A stretch of 64,000 nucleotides of DNA, taken from positions 62,001 through 126,000 of the forward strand of contig NZ_JAATTV010000008.1 of assembly GCF_013414195.1 (NCBI RefSeq). The letters run 5' to 3'. Position numbers and translations under genes: made by a program. The stretch is from Psychrobacter sp. BI730. GTDB lineage: Bacteria; Pseudomonadota; Gammaproteobacteria; Pseudomonadales; Moraxellaceae. Positions 17,641-28,172 of this stretch are shown one piece after another (position 1 is the first letter of the stretch; each line of letters begins with the position of its first letter). The notes below the pieces were generated by a model. The model did not search any database. It saw only the letters and a list, made by a program, of their open reading frames with translations, and was not told the DNA's origin.

Positions 17641-18221
17641 ATACACGTGTCTTAATTGTATTAGCCTTAATTATTGCTGGTATCGCAGGTTGGTTTTTTC
17701 AGCAGCAAGGCGACGTAACGCCGCCAGTCAATATTGAAACAACAGATGTCGATTATGAAGCCACTGATATCAAAGCCGTGCAGACCAATGAACAAGGTGA
17801 AACCGAATACGAGCTTACCGCTGAGTCTTTGACGCATAATCCTGAGACCAATCAGGATGAAATGTCAGGCATTACCATGAATTGGGAACCATCTGCAGAG
17901 CAACGCTATCGTATTCAGGCGGGCAGTGCAGCTATTAGTCAACAGACAGGGGAGCTTAGTTTATCAGGTGGATTTACACTGGTGAGCGAAGGCAATAAGA
18001 GTACTCCTGATATCGAACCAATAAAAGTAACTGGTAGTACGCTAAAGGGCAATACGAAATCAGGCAAAGTATACAGTGACGCGCCTGTGAAAATCGAACA
18101 AGGCATGAATCGATTTGAAGCCTCTAGTATGACTGCCAATCTTGAGACGGGTGAGTATGAATTTGGCCAAGTGGCTGTTGCCTTTTCTCCATCTGAACGC
18201 CAAGATAAAGCATTATTTTAA
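17637..18221 (+). CDS. lptC: LPS export protein LptC
   Basis: LptC is the bitopic inner-membrane protein that receives LPS from LptBFG and hands it to LptA. A single membrane anchor spans about residues 4-20 and the rest is the periplasmic beta-jellyroll, including a typical D-Y-E-A-T-D-I-K-A-V segment. The start is GTG at 17637 overlapping the kdsC stop. Identification rests on fold-like pattern and position between kdsC and lptA. Confidence 0.92.
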   Translation: MNTRVLIVLALIIAGIAGWFFQQQGDVTPPVNIETTDVDYEATDIKAVQTNEQGETEYELTAESLTHNPETNQDEMSGITMNWEPSAEQRYRIQAGSAAISQQTGELSLSGGFTLVSEGNKSTPDIEPIKVTGSTLKGNTKSGKVYSDAPVKIEQGMNRFEASSMTANLETGEYEFGQVAVAFSPSERQDKALF

Positions 18222-18310
18222 TCAAAGTCTTTCTTATTTACTGTGTCAAAAAATAGCAGCTAGCATAAAGTTTGCAAATCCTACCACCTATTATGAAATG
18301 AGTTATTTAT

Positions 18311-18868
18311 ATGAAACTTAAATTTTTGCCTACTTTACGCGCATCATCACTCTGCTTGCACAAATTGCGCGCACTGCCAATGGTGATGTTATTGGCGCTA
18401 CCGCTATATAGTCACGCACTGCCATCAGATTCTAATCAGCAGATTAAATTACTAGCGGATAAAGCCACTTATAGTGAGCGTACTGGCGTGACCAGTTATG
18501 CAGGTAATGTCATTATTACTCAAGGTACGTTTAAGATGACGGCTGACAACATCACGGTCAATCTTTCTCAGCAGCGTAGCATTAATTCAGCGGTAGCAAC
18601 TGGCCGTCCAGCGACTATGCAGCAAGTAGTCACGCAAGAGAAAGGCTTGGCAAAAGGTCAGGCTAATAAGATTGACTACAATGCAGTGTCTGGGATTATT
18701 ACGCTAACTGGCAATGCAAAGTTGGTTCAGAATGGTGCAAGCTTCGCTGGTAATGTTATCCGTTATAGCCTAAAGGCAGGTGATGTTGAAGCGACTGCTG
18801 GTGGCAATCAGCGCGTTGAACTGGTATTCCCGCCTAACAACGGTACAAACCAAAGTGGCGTACGTTAA
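18311..18868 (+). CDS. lptA: LPS transport periplasmic protein LptA
   Basis: LptA forms the periplasmic bridge that carries LPS to the outer membrane. A signal peptide ends near S-H-A-L (residue about 36), longer than usual because of a basic N-region with a second possible start. The OstA-like core follows: I-K-L-L-A-D-K-A-T-Y-S, then I-T-Q-G-T-F-K-M-T-A-D-N-I-T and the I-T-L-T-G-N-A strand. The 185-residue length is normal. It lies between lptC and lptB. Confidence 0.93.
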   Translation: MKLKFLPTLRASSLCLHKLRALPMVMLLALPLYSHALPSDSNQQIKLLADKATYSERTGVTSYAGNVIITQGTFKMTADNITVNLSQQRSINSAVATGRPATMQQVVTQEKGLAKGQANKIDYNAVSGIITLTGNAKLVQNGASFAGNVIRYSLKAGDVEATAGGNQRVELVFPPNNGTNQSGVR

Positions 18869-18942
18869 TCCAAATAAACAGGCTATGAGTAAATAAGTCT
18901 GCCTTTAGCAATGCTTAAATTTTGTGAAAGTAAGAGTAAGTT

Positions 18943-19722
18943 ATGAGCGATGATAAAAATCTAGACCTATCGGCATCAAATACCAATACGGCGCCCGTCG
19001 CTCGATTGACTATGCAAAATTTAGGCAAACGCTATGGTAAGCGTTGGGTAGTCAAAGACGTTTCATTTTCTGTCGAACAGGGTCAAGTCGTCGGACTGTT
19101 GGGGCCTAACGGTGCTGGTAAAACGACAAGCTTCTATATGGTGGTGGGACTGGTCAATATGGATAAGGGCCGCGTTACGCTAGGTAAAATGGACTTATCT
19201 AAATATGCAATGCACGAGCGAGCGCGTGCGGGTATCGGCTATCTACCACAAGAAGCATCAATCTTTCGTAAATTATCTATCGAAGATAATATCTTAGCTA
19301 TCCTACAGACTCGTACAGAATTAAATAAAGCTGAACAACAGCAAGAACTTGAAAAGTTGATTGGCGAGTTCCATTTAGAACATGTGCGCAAGTCTCAGGG
19401 TATGAGCGTGTCAGGCGGTGAGCGTCGTCGCTGTGAGATTGCGCGAGCATTGGCCGCTGATCCTAAGTTTATCTTATTGGATGAGCCTTTTGCAGGGGTA
19501 GATCCTATCTCTGTCGGCGATATCAAAGACGTTATTTTGACGCTTAAAAATCGCGGCATTGGCGTTTTGATCACCGATCACAATGTTCGAGATACACTGG
19601 CTATTTGTGAAAAAGCTTATATCGTATCAGAAGGGGCTATCATTGCAGAAGGCACTTCGGCTGAAGTGTTAGAAAATGATTTAGTGAAATCCGTTTATCT
19701 AGGTAAAGACTTTCAAGTATAA
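18943..19722 (+). CDS. lptB: LPS export ABC transporter ATPase LptB
   Basis: LptB is the ATPase powering LPS extraction with LptF and LptG. Walker [10 protein letters not shown] is at 54-62, the signature is S-G-G-E-R-R-R, Walker B F-I-L-L-D-E-P-F, and the switch His is in T-D-H-N-V-R. The 259 residues include about 20 extra N-terminal residues. lptF and lptG are not in this window, as expected since they usually lie elsewhere. Confidence 0.97.
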   Translation: MSDDKNLDLSASNTNTAPVARLTMQNLGKRYGKRWVVKDVSFSVEQGQVVGLLGPNGAGKTTSFYMVVGLVNMDKGRVTLGKMDLSKYAMHERARAGIGYLPQEASIFRKLSIEDNILAILQTRTELNKAEQQQELEKLIGEFHLEHVRKSQGMSVSGGERRRCEIARALAADPKFILLDEPFAGVDPISVGDIKDVILTLKNRGIGVLITDHNVRDTLAICEKAYIVSEGAIIAEGTSAEVLENDLVKSVYLGKDFQV

Positions 19723-20114
19723 GTGAGAGCGTTAAATTTCTTATCTCATACTCTATTTTATATAGTGCGCTCAAAACAAAAAGGTGCCGTTAAAGTAGCA
19801 TTATCTGGTATGGATTTTCCTTACTTCCTATTCATTTTGTTTTCCAAATGCTGTGTAAAAGTTATACTAACAACTTTATATTTTCTGATTAACTAATAGA
19901 GCTGGCTACAACTATTTTATATAGAGCTTATAAGCCAGTTACTACTTATATCTACAATTAATATCTCTACAATTAACATCATCCTCTTTCAAGTACAGCT
20001 TGCAAAACTAATAGCTGACTTATCATAACAAATATTTTTAAATCAGCGCTTATAAAGCGTGACAATACTTTCTTCATTATTCTTGATTGATCCTCTGAAT
20101 AAGGCTTATAAGCT
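19723..20114. other. Gene-free stretch between lptB and radA
   Basis: 392 bases, AT-rich, with no ORF, RNA gene or clear terminator that I can support. It contains two copies of TCTACAATTAA about 17 bases apart near 19951-19978, too short to interpret. Confidence 0.5.
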
Positions 20115-21551
20115 ATGGCAAAAAATAAAAGCAGCTATGTCTGTCAGCATTGCGGTGCGCATTTTGGCAAATGGGCTGGGCAGTGTACGGATTGCGGGGA
20201 ATGGAATAGCTTGGTCGAAGCCCCAAATGTCAGCATGCCCCATCACAATAAGAGCACCGCGAAGCCTAATAACGCACGAGCTGCTACTCGTGGTAGCAGC
20301 GCGCCAGCTGGTAACTACTCTGGTACTCACAGTGCTGTCATGCCGCTTAATGCAGTAAGTGTGACGCTCGACACACGCCTACCAACCGGTATCAGTGAGT
20401 TCGATCGCGTACTGGGTGGTGGGTTAGTGGCGGGTTCCGTAGTGTTAATCGGTGGTGATCCAGGTATTGGTAAATCAACGATTTTGCTACAAACCGCGAC
20501 CAATATGGCACGAGCTGATTCATTGGCAGGTAGTGCATTATACGTGACGGGTGAAGAGTCACTTGCACAGGTGGCCATGCGAGCCAAACGTTTAGACTTG
20601 CCTGCTGATAGACTGCGTGTATTGGCCGAAACTAACGTAGAAACTATCTGCGCTGCATTAACGCAAGAGCAGCCAGCCATCGCTATTATTGATTCTATTC
20701 AGACGATTTATACGGACGCTATTAACTCTGCGCCAGGTGGTGTCAGTCAGATTAGAGAGTCTGCTGCGATTTTGACTCGCTATGCTAAGCAAACGGGAAC
20801 GGCACTATTTTTAGTAGGACATGTAACCAAAGAAGGTACGCTAGCGGGTCCGCGAGTATTGGAGCATATGGTTGATACCGTGCTTTATTTTGAAGGCCAA
20901 TCTGACTCGCGTTTTCGTATGATTCGTGCGGTCAAGAATCGCTTTGGTGCGGTTAACGAACTGGGTATCTTTGGTATGACTGATATGGGGCTCAAAGAAG
21001 TCGCCAATCCATCAGCGATATTTTTAAGTCGTTACGATAAACCTGTTGCTGGATCTGTAGTAATGGTCAGCCGTGAAGGTACAAGGCCGTTACTAGTAGA
21101 AGTGCAGGCCTTGGTCGATGATTCACAAGGCTCACCTAGAAGAATGGCGCTAGGTTTAGACTTCCAACGTTTATCCATGCTACTAGCAGTGATGCATCGC
21201 CACGGCGGGATACATACCAGTGGACAAGATGTCTACGTCAACGTCGTTGGTGGCGTCAAAGTCATAGAGACAGGATCTGATTTGGCCGTACTGTTGGCCT
21301 GTGCTTCAAGTATTAAAGAGAGGGCGTTACCATCTTCATTAGCAGTATTTGGTGAAGTGGGTCTATCGGGCGAGATACGCCCAGTACCTAACGGACAAGA
21401 ACGCTTGAAAGAAGCGATGAAACATGGGTTTAAACATGCCATCATTCCAAAGGCCAATGCGCCTGCTAAAGATGCGCCTCAGTTCAAAGGTATCAATGTG
21501 ATTGCTGTTGAGCGTCTTGATGATGCCATCGAAAGCGCATTTGAGTTATAA
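20115..21551 (+). CDS. radA: DNA repair protein RadA
   Basis: RadA is a RecA-like ATPase that drives branch migration in recombination. An N-terminal zinc finger uses C10, C13, C24 and C27. The RecA core holds Walker A G-D-P-G-I-G-K-S-T and the family-specific K-N-R-F-G motif; a Lon-like C-terminal domain completes the protein. The 478-residue length is slightly above E. coli RadA, from a Ser/Ala-rich linker after the finger. Confidence 0.97.
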   Translation: MAKNKSSYVCQHCGAHFGKWAGQCTDCGEWNSLVEAPNVSMPHHNKSTAKPNNARAATRGSSAPAGNYSGTHSAVMPLNAVSVTLDTRLPTGISEFDRVLGGGLVAGSVVLIGGDPGIGKSTILLQTATNMARADSLAGSALYVTGEESLAQVAMRAKRLDLPADRLRVLAETNVETICAALTQEQPAIAIIDSIQTIYTDAINSAPGGVSQIRESAAILTRYAKQTGTALFLVGHVTKEGTLAGPRVLEHMVDTVLYFEGQSDSRFRMIRAVKNRFGAVNELGIFGMTDMGLKEVANPSAIFLSRYDKPVAGSVVMVSREGTRPLLVEVQALVDDSQGSPRRMALGLDFQRLSMLLAVMHRHGGIHTSGQDVYVNVVGGVKVIETGSDLAVLLACASSIKERALPSSLAVFGEVGLSGEIRPVPNGQERLKEAMKHGFKHAIIPKANAPAKDAPQFKGINVIAVERLDDAIESAFEL

Positions 21552-21628
21552 AGTACATAGAATTAATAGTACTGTGTTTTGAGTAGTTCAGTCGCTACTA
21601 TTAGTTTGGAATGATAAATATAAACCAT

Positions 21629-21665
21629 AAAAAAAGCCTAACTAAGTATTAGTTAGGCTTTTTTG
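21629..21665. terminator. Bidirectional terminator between radA and the RlpA-like gene
   Basis: AAAAAGCCTAACTAA pairs perfectly with TTAGTTAGGCTTTTT around a three-base loop, with A and T runs on the two sides. Confidence 0.93.
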
Positions 21666-21712
21666 CTATATAGGCTAGCAATATTATTGGTCTTTAAAAC
21701 CGATACCTAAAA

Positions 21713-22327
21713 TTAAGGTCCTGCAACGCGCTCAATAGCAACGTTACCCACACCTTTGCTCGTAATACCGAGTTTTTTGGCAGCACCATAAGATAGGTCT
21801 AATACACGGTTACCATGGAATGGGCCACGATCGTTCACTTTTACCACGACACTTTTGCCATTGGTTTTGTTAGTGACTTTGACATAGCAGTTCAATGGTA
21901 ATGAGCGATGCGCTGCAGTTAAACCGTTCATATCGAAAGTTTCACCACTGGCAGTCTTGCGACCATGAAACTTACGACCATACCAAGACGCAAGGCCAGT
22001 CTGCTTAAATTTGCTGACAGAGTTAGAGGCAACAGCTGTTAGGCGCTCTAATACATCTTCATCATTGGTAACTTGTGTCGTATCATTGGCTAACAATGAG
22101 CTGCTAAGTGCCAATGAGGTCGGCTGACGGGCTGACTTTACCAAACTTGATGCGCCATCATGTTGACGGCTTAATTCACCAAGTACACGGTCAATGTGGG
22201 AGGCGTTATCTTGCGAAATCATAGCAAGTGTGGTCTTTGCTTCTACAGCATTTGCATTGGTAGCAACTGCAGAGCCAGCAAATAACATTGCTGACATTGT
22301 AAGTAAACCAGATAAACGCTTGTTCAT
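21713..22327 (-). CDS. RlpA-like double-psi beta-barrel protein
   Basis: A signal peptide (cleavage near A-N-A, residue about 27) leads to a spacer and a C-terminal double-psi barrel of the RlpA family (about 110-204): G-L-A-S-W-Y-G-R-K-F-H-G, A-S-G-E-T-F-D, and N-D-R-G-P-F, which includes the catalytic Asp of RlpA lytic transglycosylases. No SPOR domain is present, unlike long RlpA. It probably cuts or remodels peptidoglycan in the periplasm. Confidence 0.88.
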   Translation of the reverse strand: MNKRLSGLLTMSAMLFAGSAVATNANAVEAKTTLAMISQDNASHIDRVLGELSRQHDGASSLVKSARQPTSLALSSSLLANDTTQVTNDEDVLERLTAVASNSVSKFKQTGLASWYGRKFHGRKTASGETFDMNGLTAAHRSLPLNCYVKVTNKTNGKSVVVKVNDRGPFHGNRVLDLSYGAAKKLGITSKGVGNVAIERVAGP

Positions 22328-23160
22328 AAATACCTCTATAACTTATACATCAAAACCTAACTCTAAATATTTTAGATTGAGCATGGCATTAATCTATTGT
22401 TTTCATATTGATTAATGCGTGGCTCTTATAGATATTAATATATGGTAATTTTTCATTTCATTATCATCAGTGTTCAGCAGAAATAGAGCTAAAGTGACTG
22501 ACGATACGCTCAAATGATAGTTAGCGATAAGCATTGAATACAAAGTCCAAAATCAGGACTGAGTGACAATGTCACTATATGTCGTATTTACATGATGTGC
22601 GATCTACAAACTTCATTAGAATGCTACGTTAATAAAAGGTTCAGAGGACATCGCGTATCGCTTTGTTATCAAACCGTTAATTAAGTAGTGTATTTGAAAG
22701 TCTGGAATCTACAAGATGCTAACTATACGGCTACGCTACAACCTAAATATATTTAAATGCAAAGTTTATTAGTAGCTATGTACGGGTTATGTATCAGAGT
22801 ACAGTGAAACGAGGTTAACGCAATTTTTTGTAAAAAACAAGGAATAAAATCTTTCTGAACTTATAGGCGATTAACTCATATTGAAAATCATGTCTATTTA
22901 CTATTAAAAATAAGAGGCACTAAAACGAACAATTATTTCGGATTTGTAACTATTCTAGTGATCGATATGAACATAAATTATATGAAGACCATTAAAATAA
23001 AAAAGCCACAGCGCTCAGAATAAAACTTTTCTTCACGCTATGGATCATTGTCTTTTATCAAATCATTTGTAGTACAAAACAATTTATCTTAATGGTACTA
23101 CCATAATTATTATAACGACTTACTTGAAAGACGAATTATACAGAAAGTATATTATTCCAG
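22328..23160. other. 833-base stretch without recognisable genes
   Basis: The stretch is AT-rich, with frequent stops in all frames. The rodA terminator lies at 23005-23043. The part from 22328 to about 22450 should carry the promoter of the RlpA-like gene. No tRNA cloverleaf, repeat family or plausible small ORF was seen in 22450-22990. The length is unusual for this otherwise compact genome. Confidence 0.6.
22994..23043 (-). terminator. Intrinsic terminator downstream of rodA
   Basis: On the minus strand CCATAGCG pairs with CGCTGTGG (one G-U) across a 22-base loop, followed by CTTTTTTATTTT. It is about 120 bases past the rodA stop. Confidence 0.75.
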
Positions 23161-24303
23161 TTAGCCGGATTTATGTGTATGGATAGACATGAGTAGGCCA
23201 AATCCTGCCATCAGAGTCACGATAGCCGTACCCCCATAACTAATAAATGGTAGTGGAACACCTACGACAGGCAAAATGCCGCCAACCATGCCGACATTGA
23301 CGAATATATAAACAAAGAAAGACATAGCGATAGCACCAGCCAACAATCTACTATAAACATCAGGATGAGTGAAAGCGATATATAAGGCGCGTGAAAGAAG
23401 GCAGAAATAAATGAACATCAGTAGCATCACACCGAGTAAACCAAACTCTTCGGAGAAGGCGGCAATAATAAAGTCAGTATGGCCTTCTGGTAGGAAATGT
23501 AGGTGTGATTGCGTGCCTTCTAGATAGCCTTTTCCAGTAAGACCACCAGAGCCAATGGCTGTCTTCGATTGAATGATGTTCCATCCAGCACCTTGTACAT
23601 CTGCTTCAGGATTAAGGAGTGTTAATACCCGCGTACGCTGATAGTCATGAAGTAAAAAGTTCCAAGCAAAAGCAATAAACGGCACAGCTAAAATTACAGC
23701 AGCAGAAATCAATCGCCACGAGAGGCCTGCTAAGAAAAGCACAAATATGCCGCTAGCAGCGACCAGTAACGACGTACCAAGATCAGGCTCTTTAGCAATC
23801 AATAGTACCGGTACAATGATCAATGCTAAGGTAATAGCAATGCTAGATGCTGACGGTGGCAAATCACGCTTAGACAAAAACCAAGCACACATCATTGGCA
23901 TACCAAGCTTCATAAACTCTGAAGGCTGCACACTACCGAACCCAGGCAAATTGATCCAGCGCTGAGCACCCATACGTACTTCACCGATAATATCTACCAA
24001 TACCAATAATATAAGTCCTAAGACATAAAATATGGGCGTAAAAGTACGATAGAGACTGGGCGGTATCTGCGCCATGGTAAACATTACCGCGAATGCCACT
24101 CCATAACTGACCATTTGGCGAATAACCATACCAATATCTTGGCTGGCGGCGCTGTATAGAATCGTCAGACCAATACAACAAACCGTCAATAACAGTAAAG
24201 TTAACCATGGGTCGATATGAATACGTTGCCATAGCGTCGGTGCATGACCTTGACCCAAATGATGGCTCTGACGTGAAAAACGATATTGCGGGTTAGAAGA
24301 CAT
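23161..24303 (-). CDS. rodA: Rod shape-determining peptidoglycan polymerase RodA
   Basis: RodA is the SEDS-family glycosyltransferase of the elongasome. The 380-residue protein has about ten membrane segments and the family markers W-I-N-L-P-G-F-G-S-V-Q-P-S-E-F-M-K, K-E-P-D-L-G-T, and P-L-P-F-I-S-Y-G-G near the end. Its usual partner gene for PBP2 is not adjacent within this window. Confidence 0.95.
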   Translation of the reverse strand: MSSNPQYRFSRQSHHLGQGHAPTLWQRIHIDPWLTLLLLTVCCIGLTILYSAASQDIGMVIRQMVSYGVAFAVMFTMAQIPPSLYRTFTPIFYVLGLILLVLVDIIGEVRMGAQRWINLPGFGSVQPSEFMKLGMPMMCAWFLSKRDLPPSASSIAITLALIIVPVLLIAKEPDLGTSLLVAASGIFVLFLAGLSWRLISAAVILAVPFIAFAWNFLLHDYQRTRVLTLLNPEADVQGAGWNIIQSKTAIGSGGLTGKGYLEGTQSHLHFLPEGHTDFIIAAFSEEFGLLGVMLLMFIYFCLLSRALYIAFTHPDVYSRLLAGAIAMSFFVYIFVNVGMVGGILPVVGVPLPFISYGGTAIVTLMAGFGLLMSIHTHKSG

Positions 24304-24587
24304 AGGCAGAATTTGGCTAACAATTGGTGTAGGAGGGAAGGACTAACTAAATTATCTCATTGTAAATAATGATGAGAAGCGTACTTAAAAGTACCGACTT
24401 TAATAAAAGTATGCGAGCACGCGATGGCTATATCATTCACAAATAATAATAAAGTCACTCAATTATAAAAGTTGTAAGGATAAGTGTTAATTATCAATAT
24501 TGGACTTCAAATTAGAAGCGATAGTTTAGCCTGCTTGTTGAAAATTTGATAGTATCGATAAAACGTTTTTAGCGGTAGTTTATTGCA

Positions 24588-25535
24588 ATGATAAAATCAA
24601 AAATCCATGCGTATAGGCAAATTTGCCAACCTATTATCACCCTTATCCTATGTGCTGGCAGTGTCAGTGCTCATGCCGTTATCATCAGTGATGATAGTGA
24701 ACGCCGTATTCAAATACGTCAAAGTAGCAGTACAAGCAATAACAGTAATGCGTATATAACGCCCTCTACTAACAGCTCAAATCAGCGTCCTGGTGTTACC
24801 ATGTTGAGTGGTGCGAACGCATCAAATAGCGACAGTATGCAAAACTTGATTGTACAAAAACAGCGTGATTTCGAGATTGATGCTAGGTTGTCCATTGAAG
24901 AAAACAAACGTGTGAATGTAGTGAGACGCGGTACTACTTATAGTACAGCAAACAACACCTATAATGGTGCTTATAACGATTCTATGAATATGGACTTTAA
25001 TGCATGGTTAAATAGCAATAGTTATCGTGCCAGACAAGTAGCAGAGTATGAGCGTTATCTTAGCGCACGAGTCGGATCACAGAATGTACCGCCATTGTCT
25101 CAACTGCTGACGACTGCCCGTAGTTGGAGTAAATGCGGATATGAGCCTTATCAACTGCCACCTCAAGAGCTATGGTCTAACATTGTACCAACATTGCGCC
25201 TTTATAGTGAGTTGAAAAACCAAGGTATTTTACCACTCAGCAGTGAGATACGTTCGGTATATCGTAACCCAGGTTTGAATGACTGTGCAGGCGGGGCAGA
25301 CAGTAGTAAGCATATGAATGCAAGTGCTATGGATATCTGGGTGCCTGAGTACGAAGACAATTTATGGCGCTTGAGTACCATGCATGATGGCTTATGTCAG
25401 TTTTGGCAGTATCAAGGGCAGCCTTATAATTTTGGCTTAGGATTATATGCGACAGGGGCTATTCATTTAGATACTGATGGTTATCGTAAGTGGGGGTTCA
25501 ATCACGCTAGTAGTTCCTCTTCTTGCCGCTATTAA
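24588..25535 (+). CDS. Secreted M15-type peptidase-like protein
   Basis: A signal peptide (residues about 1-29, ending S-A-H-A) leads to a low-complexity Ser/Asn region and a C-terminal domain (about 195-315) of the D-Ala-D-Ala carboxypeptidase-like M15 fold. The zinc site fits S-S-K-H-M-N-A-S-A-M-D-I-W (His and Asp) and A-I-H-L-D (His), with R-S-V-Y-R-N-P before it. It probably acts on cell wall peptides in the periplasm; whether it is catalytically active was not established. Not part of an obvious operon. Confidence 0.78.
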   Translation: MIKSKIHAYRQICQPIITLILCAGSVSAHAVIISDDSERRIQIRQSSSTSNNSNAYITPSTNSSNQRPGVTMLSGANASNSDSMQNLIVQKQRDFEIDARLSIEENKRVNVVRRGTTYSTANNTYNGAYNDSMNMDFNAWLNSNSYRARQVAEYERYLSARVGSQNVPPLSQLLTTARSWSKCGYEPYQLPPQELWSNIVPTLRLYSELKNQGILPLSSEIRSVYRNPGLNDCAGGADSSKHMNASAMDIWVPEYEDNLWRLSTMHDGLCQFWQYQGQPYNFGLGLYATGAIHLDTDGYRKWGFNHASSSSSCRY

Positions 25536-25803
25536 TTGATTTATCAAGAATCGAGAATTCAAATAATTATAAAGTTAGCCGAGATAACGCTAGATATATA
25601 TTCATTTTTATATATACTATTCCGGTGTTTACTAAAAATAATAATTTTGTAATTATTTGGTAGGATTCGTAGGATAGACGCATGAGTTCATTAAAAATTT
25701 GTTTGGTCTTTAAAAACTATGCTTTAATAATATCTGTTATCAATCGCCTTTATATTTTCATGGCTTATAAAGAAAACCACCAAATTTACTTTAAGCGAAA
25801 ACT

Positions 25804-26379
25804 ATGAAAAATCAGCGCTCGACAATGAAAATCTATCATAAATTAAATAACGAAAAGCAAGGTCTTTTGCACTCGAACTATAAGTATGGCGCTTTGTTTA
25901 CTTCTGCACTTATGTCGGTATTATTGATTAATGCGTGTAGTACAGAGATGTCCTCTGAAAACAATATGATAGTGACGGATAAAGCTGATAGACATATACA
26001 AAGCTCTAAAGAGATAGAAGATAGTATCAAGAACTCTTATGCTCGTTTGGCGTCTAAGCGCTCTGATGTCTGTCCAAAATTAATTCAAGAAGAAACGGGT
26101 AATCAGGTTATTGAACGTATATCAGAGGTCATGGTAAATGACTACTGTGATTATTTTTTATATCCGCGAGAGGGTCAGCGCCTCAATGTTAAAGTAGATA
26201 ACCGTCAAATAGAAGCGCTATTAATTGTGCCGACGCTACATAATTTTGCCAATGGTAATTATAAAGTGACGTCTTATGATAAGCATGTTATCCGTTTGAG
26301 CTATAACGGGGCTACCCATAAGCCTGAGCATTTTGTCTATGATGTTGCGCTAAAAATTTCTGACGCCAAGTATTCCTAA
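25804..26379 (+). CDS. Putative lipoprotein of unknown function
   Basis: I do not recognise a family. Residues 30-45 make a hydrophobic stretch ending in L-I-N-A-C, a lipobox with Cys45. The preceding 29 residues are basic and unusually long for a lipoprotein signal, so a later start such as the ATG at 25825 is possible. The mature part is soluble and mixed alpha/beta. The RBS is weak. It lies alone between the M15-like gene and the convergent M16 peptidase pair. Confidence 0.65.
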   Translation: MKNQRSTMKIYHKLNNEKQGLLHSNYKYGALFTSALMSVLLINACSTEMSSENNMIVTDKADRHIQSSKEIEDSIKNSYARLASKRSDVCPKLIQEETGNQVIERISEVMVNDYCDYFLYPREGQRLNVKVDNRQIEALLIVPTLHNFANGNYKVTSYDKHVIRLSYNGATHKPEHFVYDVALKISDAKYS

Positions 26380-26527
26380 TGCCAAGCATTAAGAATGTTC
26401 TGCTTCTTATTTAAAGATTATAGCCGTTCAAATATTTAAATGGACATATTATGAGTAGTATTTTTTACCATTTATAATACGTCCATTGGATTGATAACGC
26501 TTATTTCTAATATTGCTTCCTAGCGAT

Positions 26528-28105
26528 TTATTTCTTACTGGTTTTTTCTACCACTTTCTTTTCTTTCCAAGGATCTTCTTGCCCAACCGTAACTATTAAA
26601 AAGTTATCAGGCTTTAGCGTATCTCGCATGGTTTGATTGACCTCTGAAAGTGTGACTTGATCAATGCGATTGGTATAGTCAGCTAAGTAATTATTCGGCA
26701 ATTGGTAAAAATTCATCATTCCAAGTAAGCTATTAATACCAGCATTGCTCGCAAACCCCATCGGGAAGCTGTTTTTCAAATTATCTGTAGTTAAGCGCAT
26801 CTCCTCATTGGTGATACCCTTGTCTAGCGTCTCATTGATAACCGCTAAGCTTGCATCAATAGCCGCACGCGCCTTGTCATTACGTGTTGAAAAACCAATC
26901 TGGTAGGGACCTCGAGAGAGCATCGGATTCATCGATCCCGAGATTCCATAAGTATAGCCGAGGTTCTGTCTTACCTCCGTCATTAGTCGCGCATTAAAGT
27001 CACTGCCTGCCATGACTTCGTTTCCAACAGCAAAGTTGGTCTGCTGCTGCTGTGCTATTGGGTCAGTTGCCCGTTTACTACCCAGCTGTCCCATGAGTAC
27101 AGTGGTTTGAGTGCTTGGGAATGGAATATGAACGTGCTGCGCTTTAGTAAGCGGTTTCGGCTCAGGTAAATCAGTGGCAGCTTGGCCGGTAGGCAATTTA
27201 GCAGTGATGTCTTCTGCCAGTTTTTTGGCTTGTTTTAATGTCAGGTTGCCGGTCATAGCAACAGACGCGTTTGCTGCAACTAGATATTTATTTTTAAAGT
27301 CTATCAGTTGTTGCTTCTCAATCGTAGGAACGCTTTCTAGCGTGCCGACTGATGGATGCGCGTAAGGGTGAGTACCATATAGAGCCTCGTTGAAAGCGAT
27401 ACTTGCTAAGCTATTGGGATCTTGTTTTTGTTGCTGCAGGCCTACCAACAGTCTTGCTTTATTGCGAGCTAGAACTTGCTCGTCAAAGGTAGGTTCACTC
27501 ACCATCTGTGTCATTAGGTCAATGGCTGGCAGGAGATGCTTATCATCAGATAGGCTACGCAGTGAAACAATAAACATATCCTTATAGGCGCTACTGCTTA
27601 GATTGATGCCCAACGTTTCCACTGCACGAGTAAATGCATTTTCATCTAGGCTTTTTGAGCCCTGTTCGAGCATCGTCGCTGTCATATTCGCAATACCAAA
27701 ACCATCCTTTTTGATACTACCATCACGCGCGCTACCAGCATTAAAACGCAAATCAACATCGACAATTGGCAAGGTGGTCGTTTGTACAAACATAACAGGT
27801 ACGCCAGACTTGGTCTTAAACTGTTGAATGGTCGGTACGGTGACTTTTAAAGGTTTGTCATCGGCTAAGCTGGTCAGTTTAGATAAGGCAGCAATTGGCG
27901 CACTTGCATCGACTGCAGCAGGTGAGCGGTAATCTTCAGCAGCTGTTGTATCAGCTTGAGCAGTAGTAGCCAAGATACCAAAAGCAAAAATTACGCTAGC
28001 ACTGAGATAAGATCCCTTTTTAGATGCGATAGTGCTTCTTATAGAGGCTGAAGCAGTTTTAAAAGATTTTGGTTTTGCTTTAGAGTCGTATTTATTCTGA
28101 ATCAT
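26528..28105 (-). CDS. M16 peptidase homologue lacking the zinc motif
   Basis: This is an exported insulinase-family protein of 525 residues with a hydrophobic segment at about 36-52. It has the M16 fold: M-F-V-Q-T-T-T-L-P-I-V-D-V-D-L-R-F-N-A-G-S-A at the N-terminal half and the R-x-x-L-G-Y-T-Y-G segment in the second half. At the place of the H-x-x-E-H zinc motif it reads A-N-M-T-A-T-M-L-E, so it cannot bind zinc in the usual way. It lies 67 bases after the active paralogue, suggesting a heterodimer, as known for active/inactive M16 pairs. Confidence 0.88.
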   Translation of the reverse strand: MIQNKYDSKAKPKSFKTASASIRSTIASKKGSYLSASVIFAFGILATTAQADTTAAEDYRSPAAVDASAPIAALSKLTSLADDKPLKVTVPTIQQFKTKSGVPVMFVQTTTLPIVDVDLRFNAGSARDGSIKKDGFGIANMTATMLEQGSKSLDENAFTRAVETLGINLSSSAYKDMFIVSLRSLSDDKHLLPAIDLMTQMVSEPTFDEQVLARNKARLLVGLQQQKQDPNSLASIAFNEALYGTHPYAHPSVGTLESVPTIEKQQLIDFKNKYLVAANASVAMTGNLTLKQAKKLAEDITAKLPTGQAATDLPEPKPLTKAQHVHIPFPSTQTTVLMGQLGSKRATDPIAQQQQTNFAVGNEVMAGSDFNARLMTEVRQNLGYTYGISGSMNPMLSRGPYQIGFSTRNDKARAAIDASLAVINETLDKGITNEEMRLTTDNLKNSFPMGFASNAGINSLLGMMNFYQLPNNYLADYTNRIDQVTLSEVNQTMRDTLKPDNFLIVTVGQEDPWKEKKVVEKTSKK

Positions 28106-28172
28106 GAGTTTCTTCTTATTAAGAATACGGTGCTATGGCCATTTTTATGAGACGTTTGATAATAGGCAGCGA

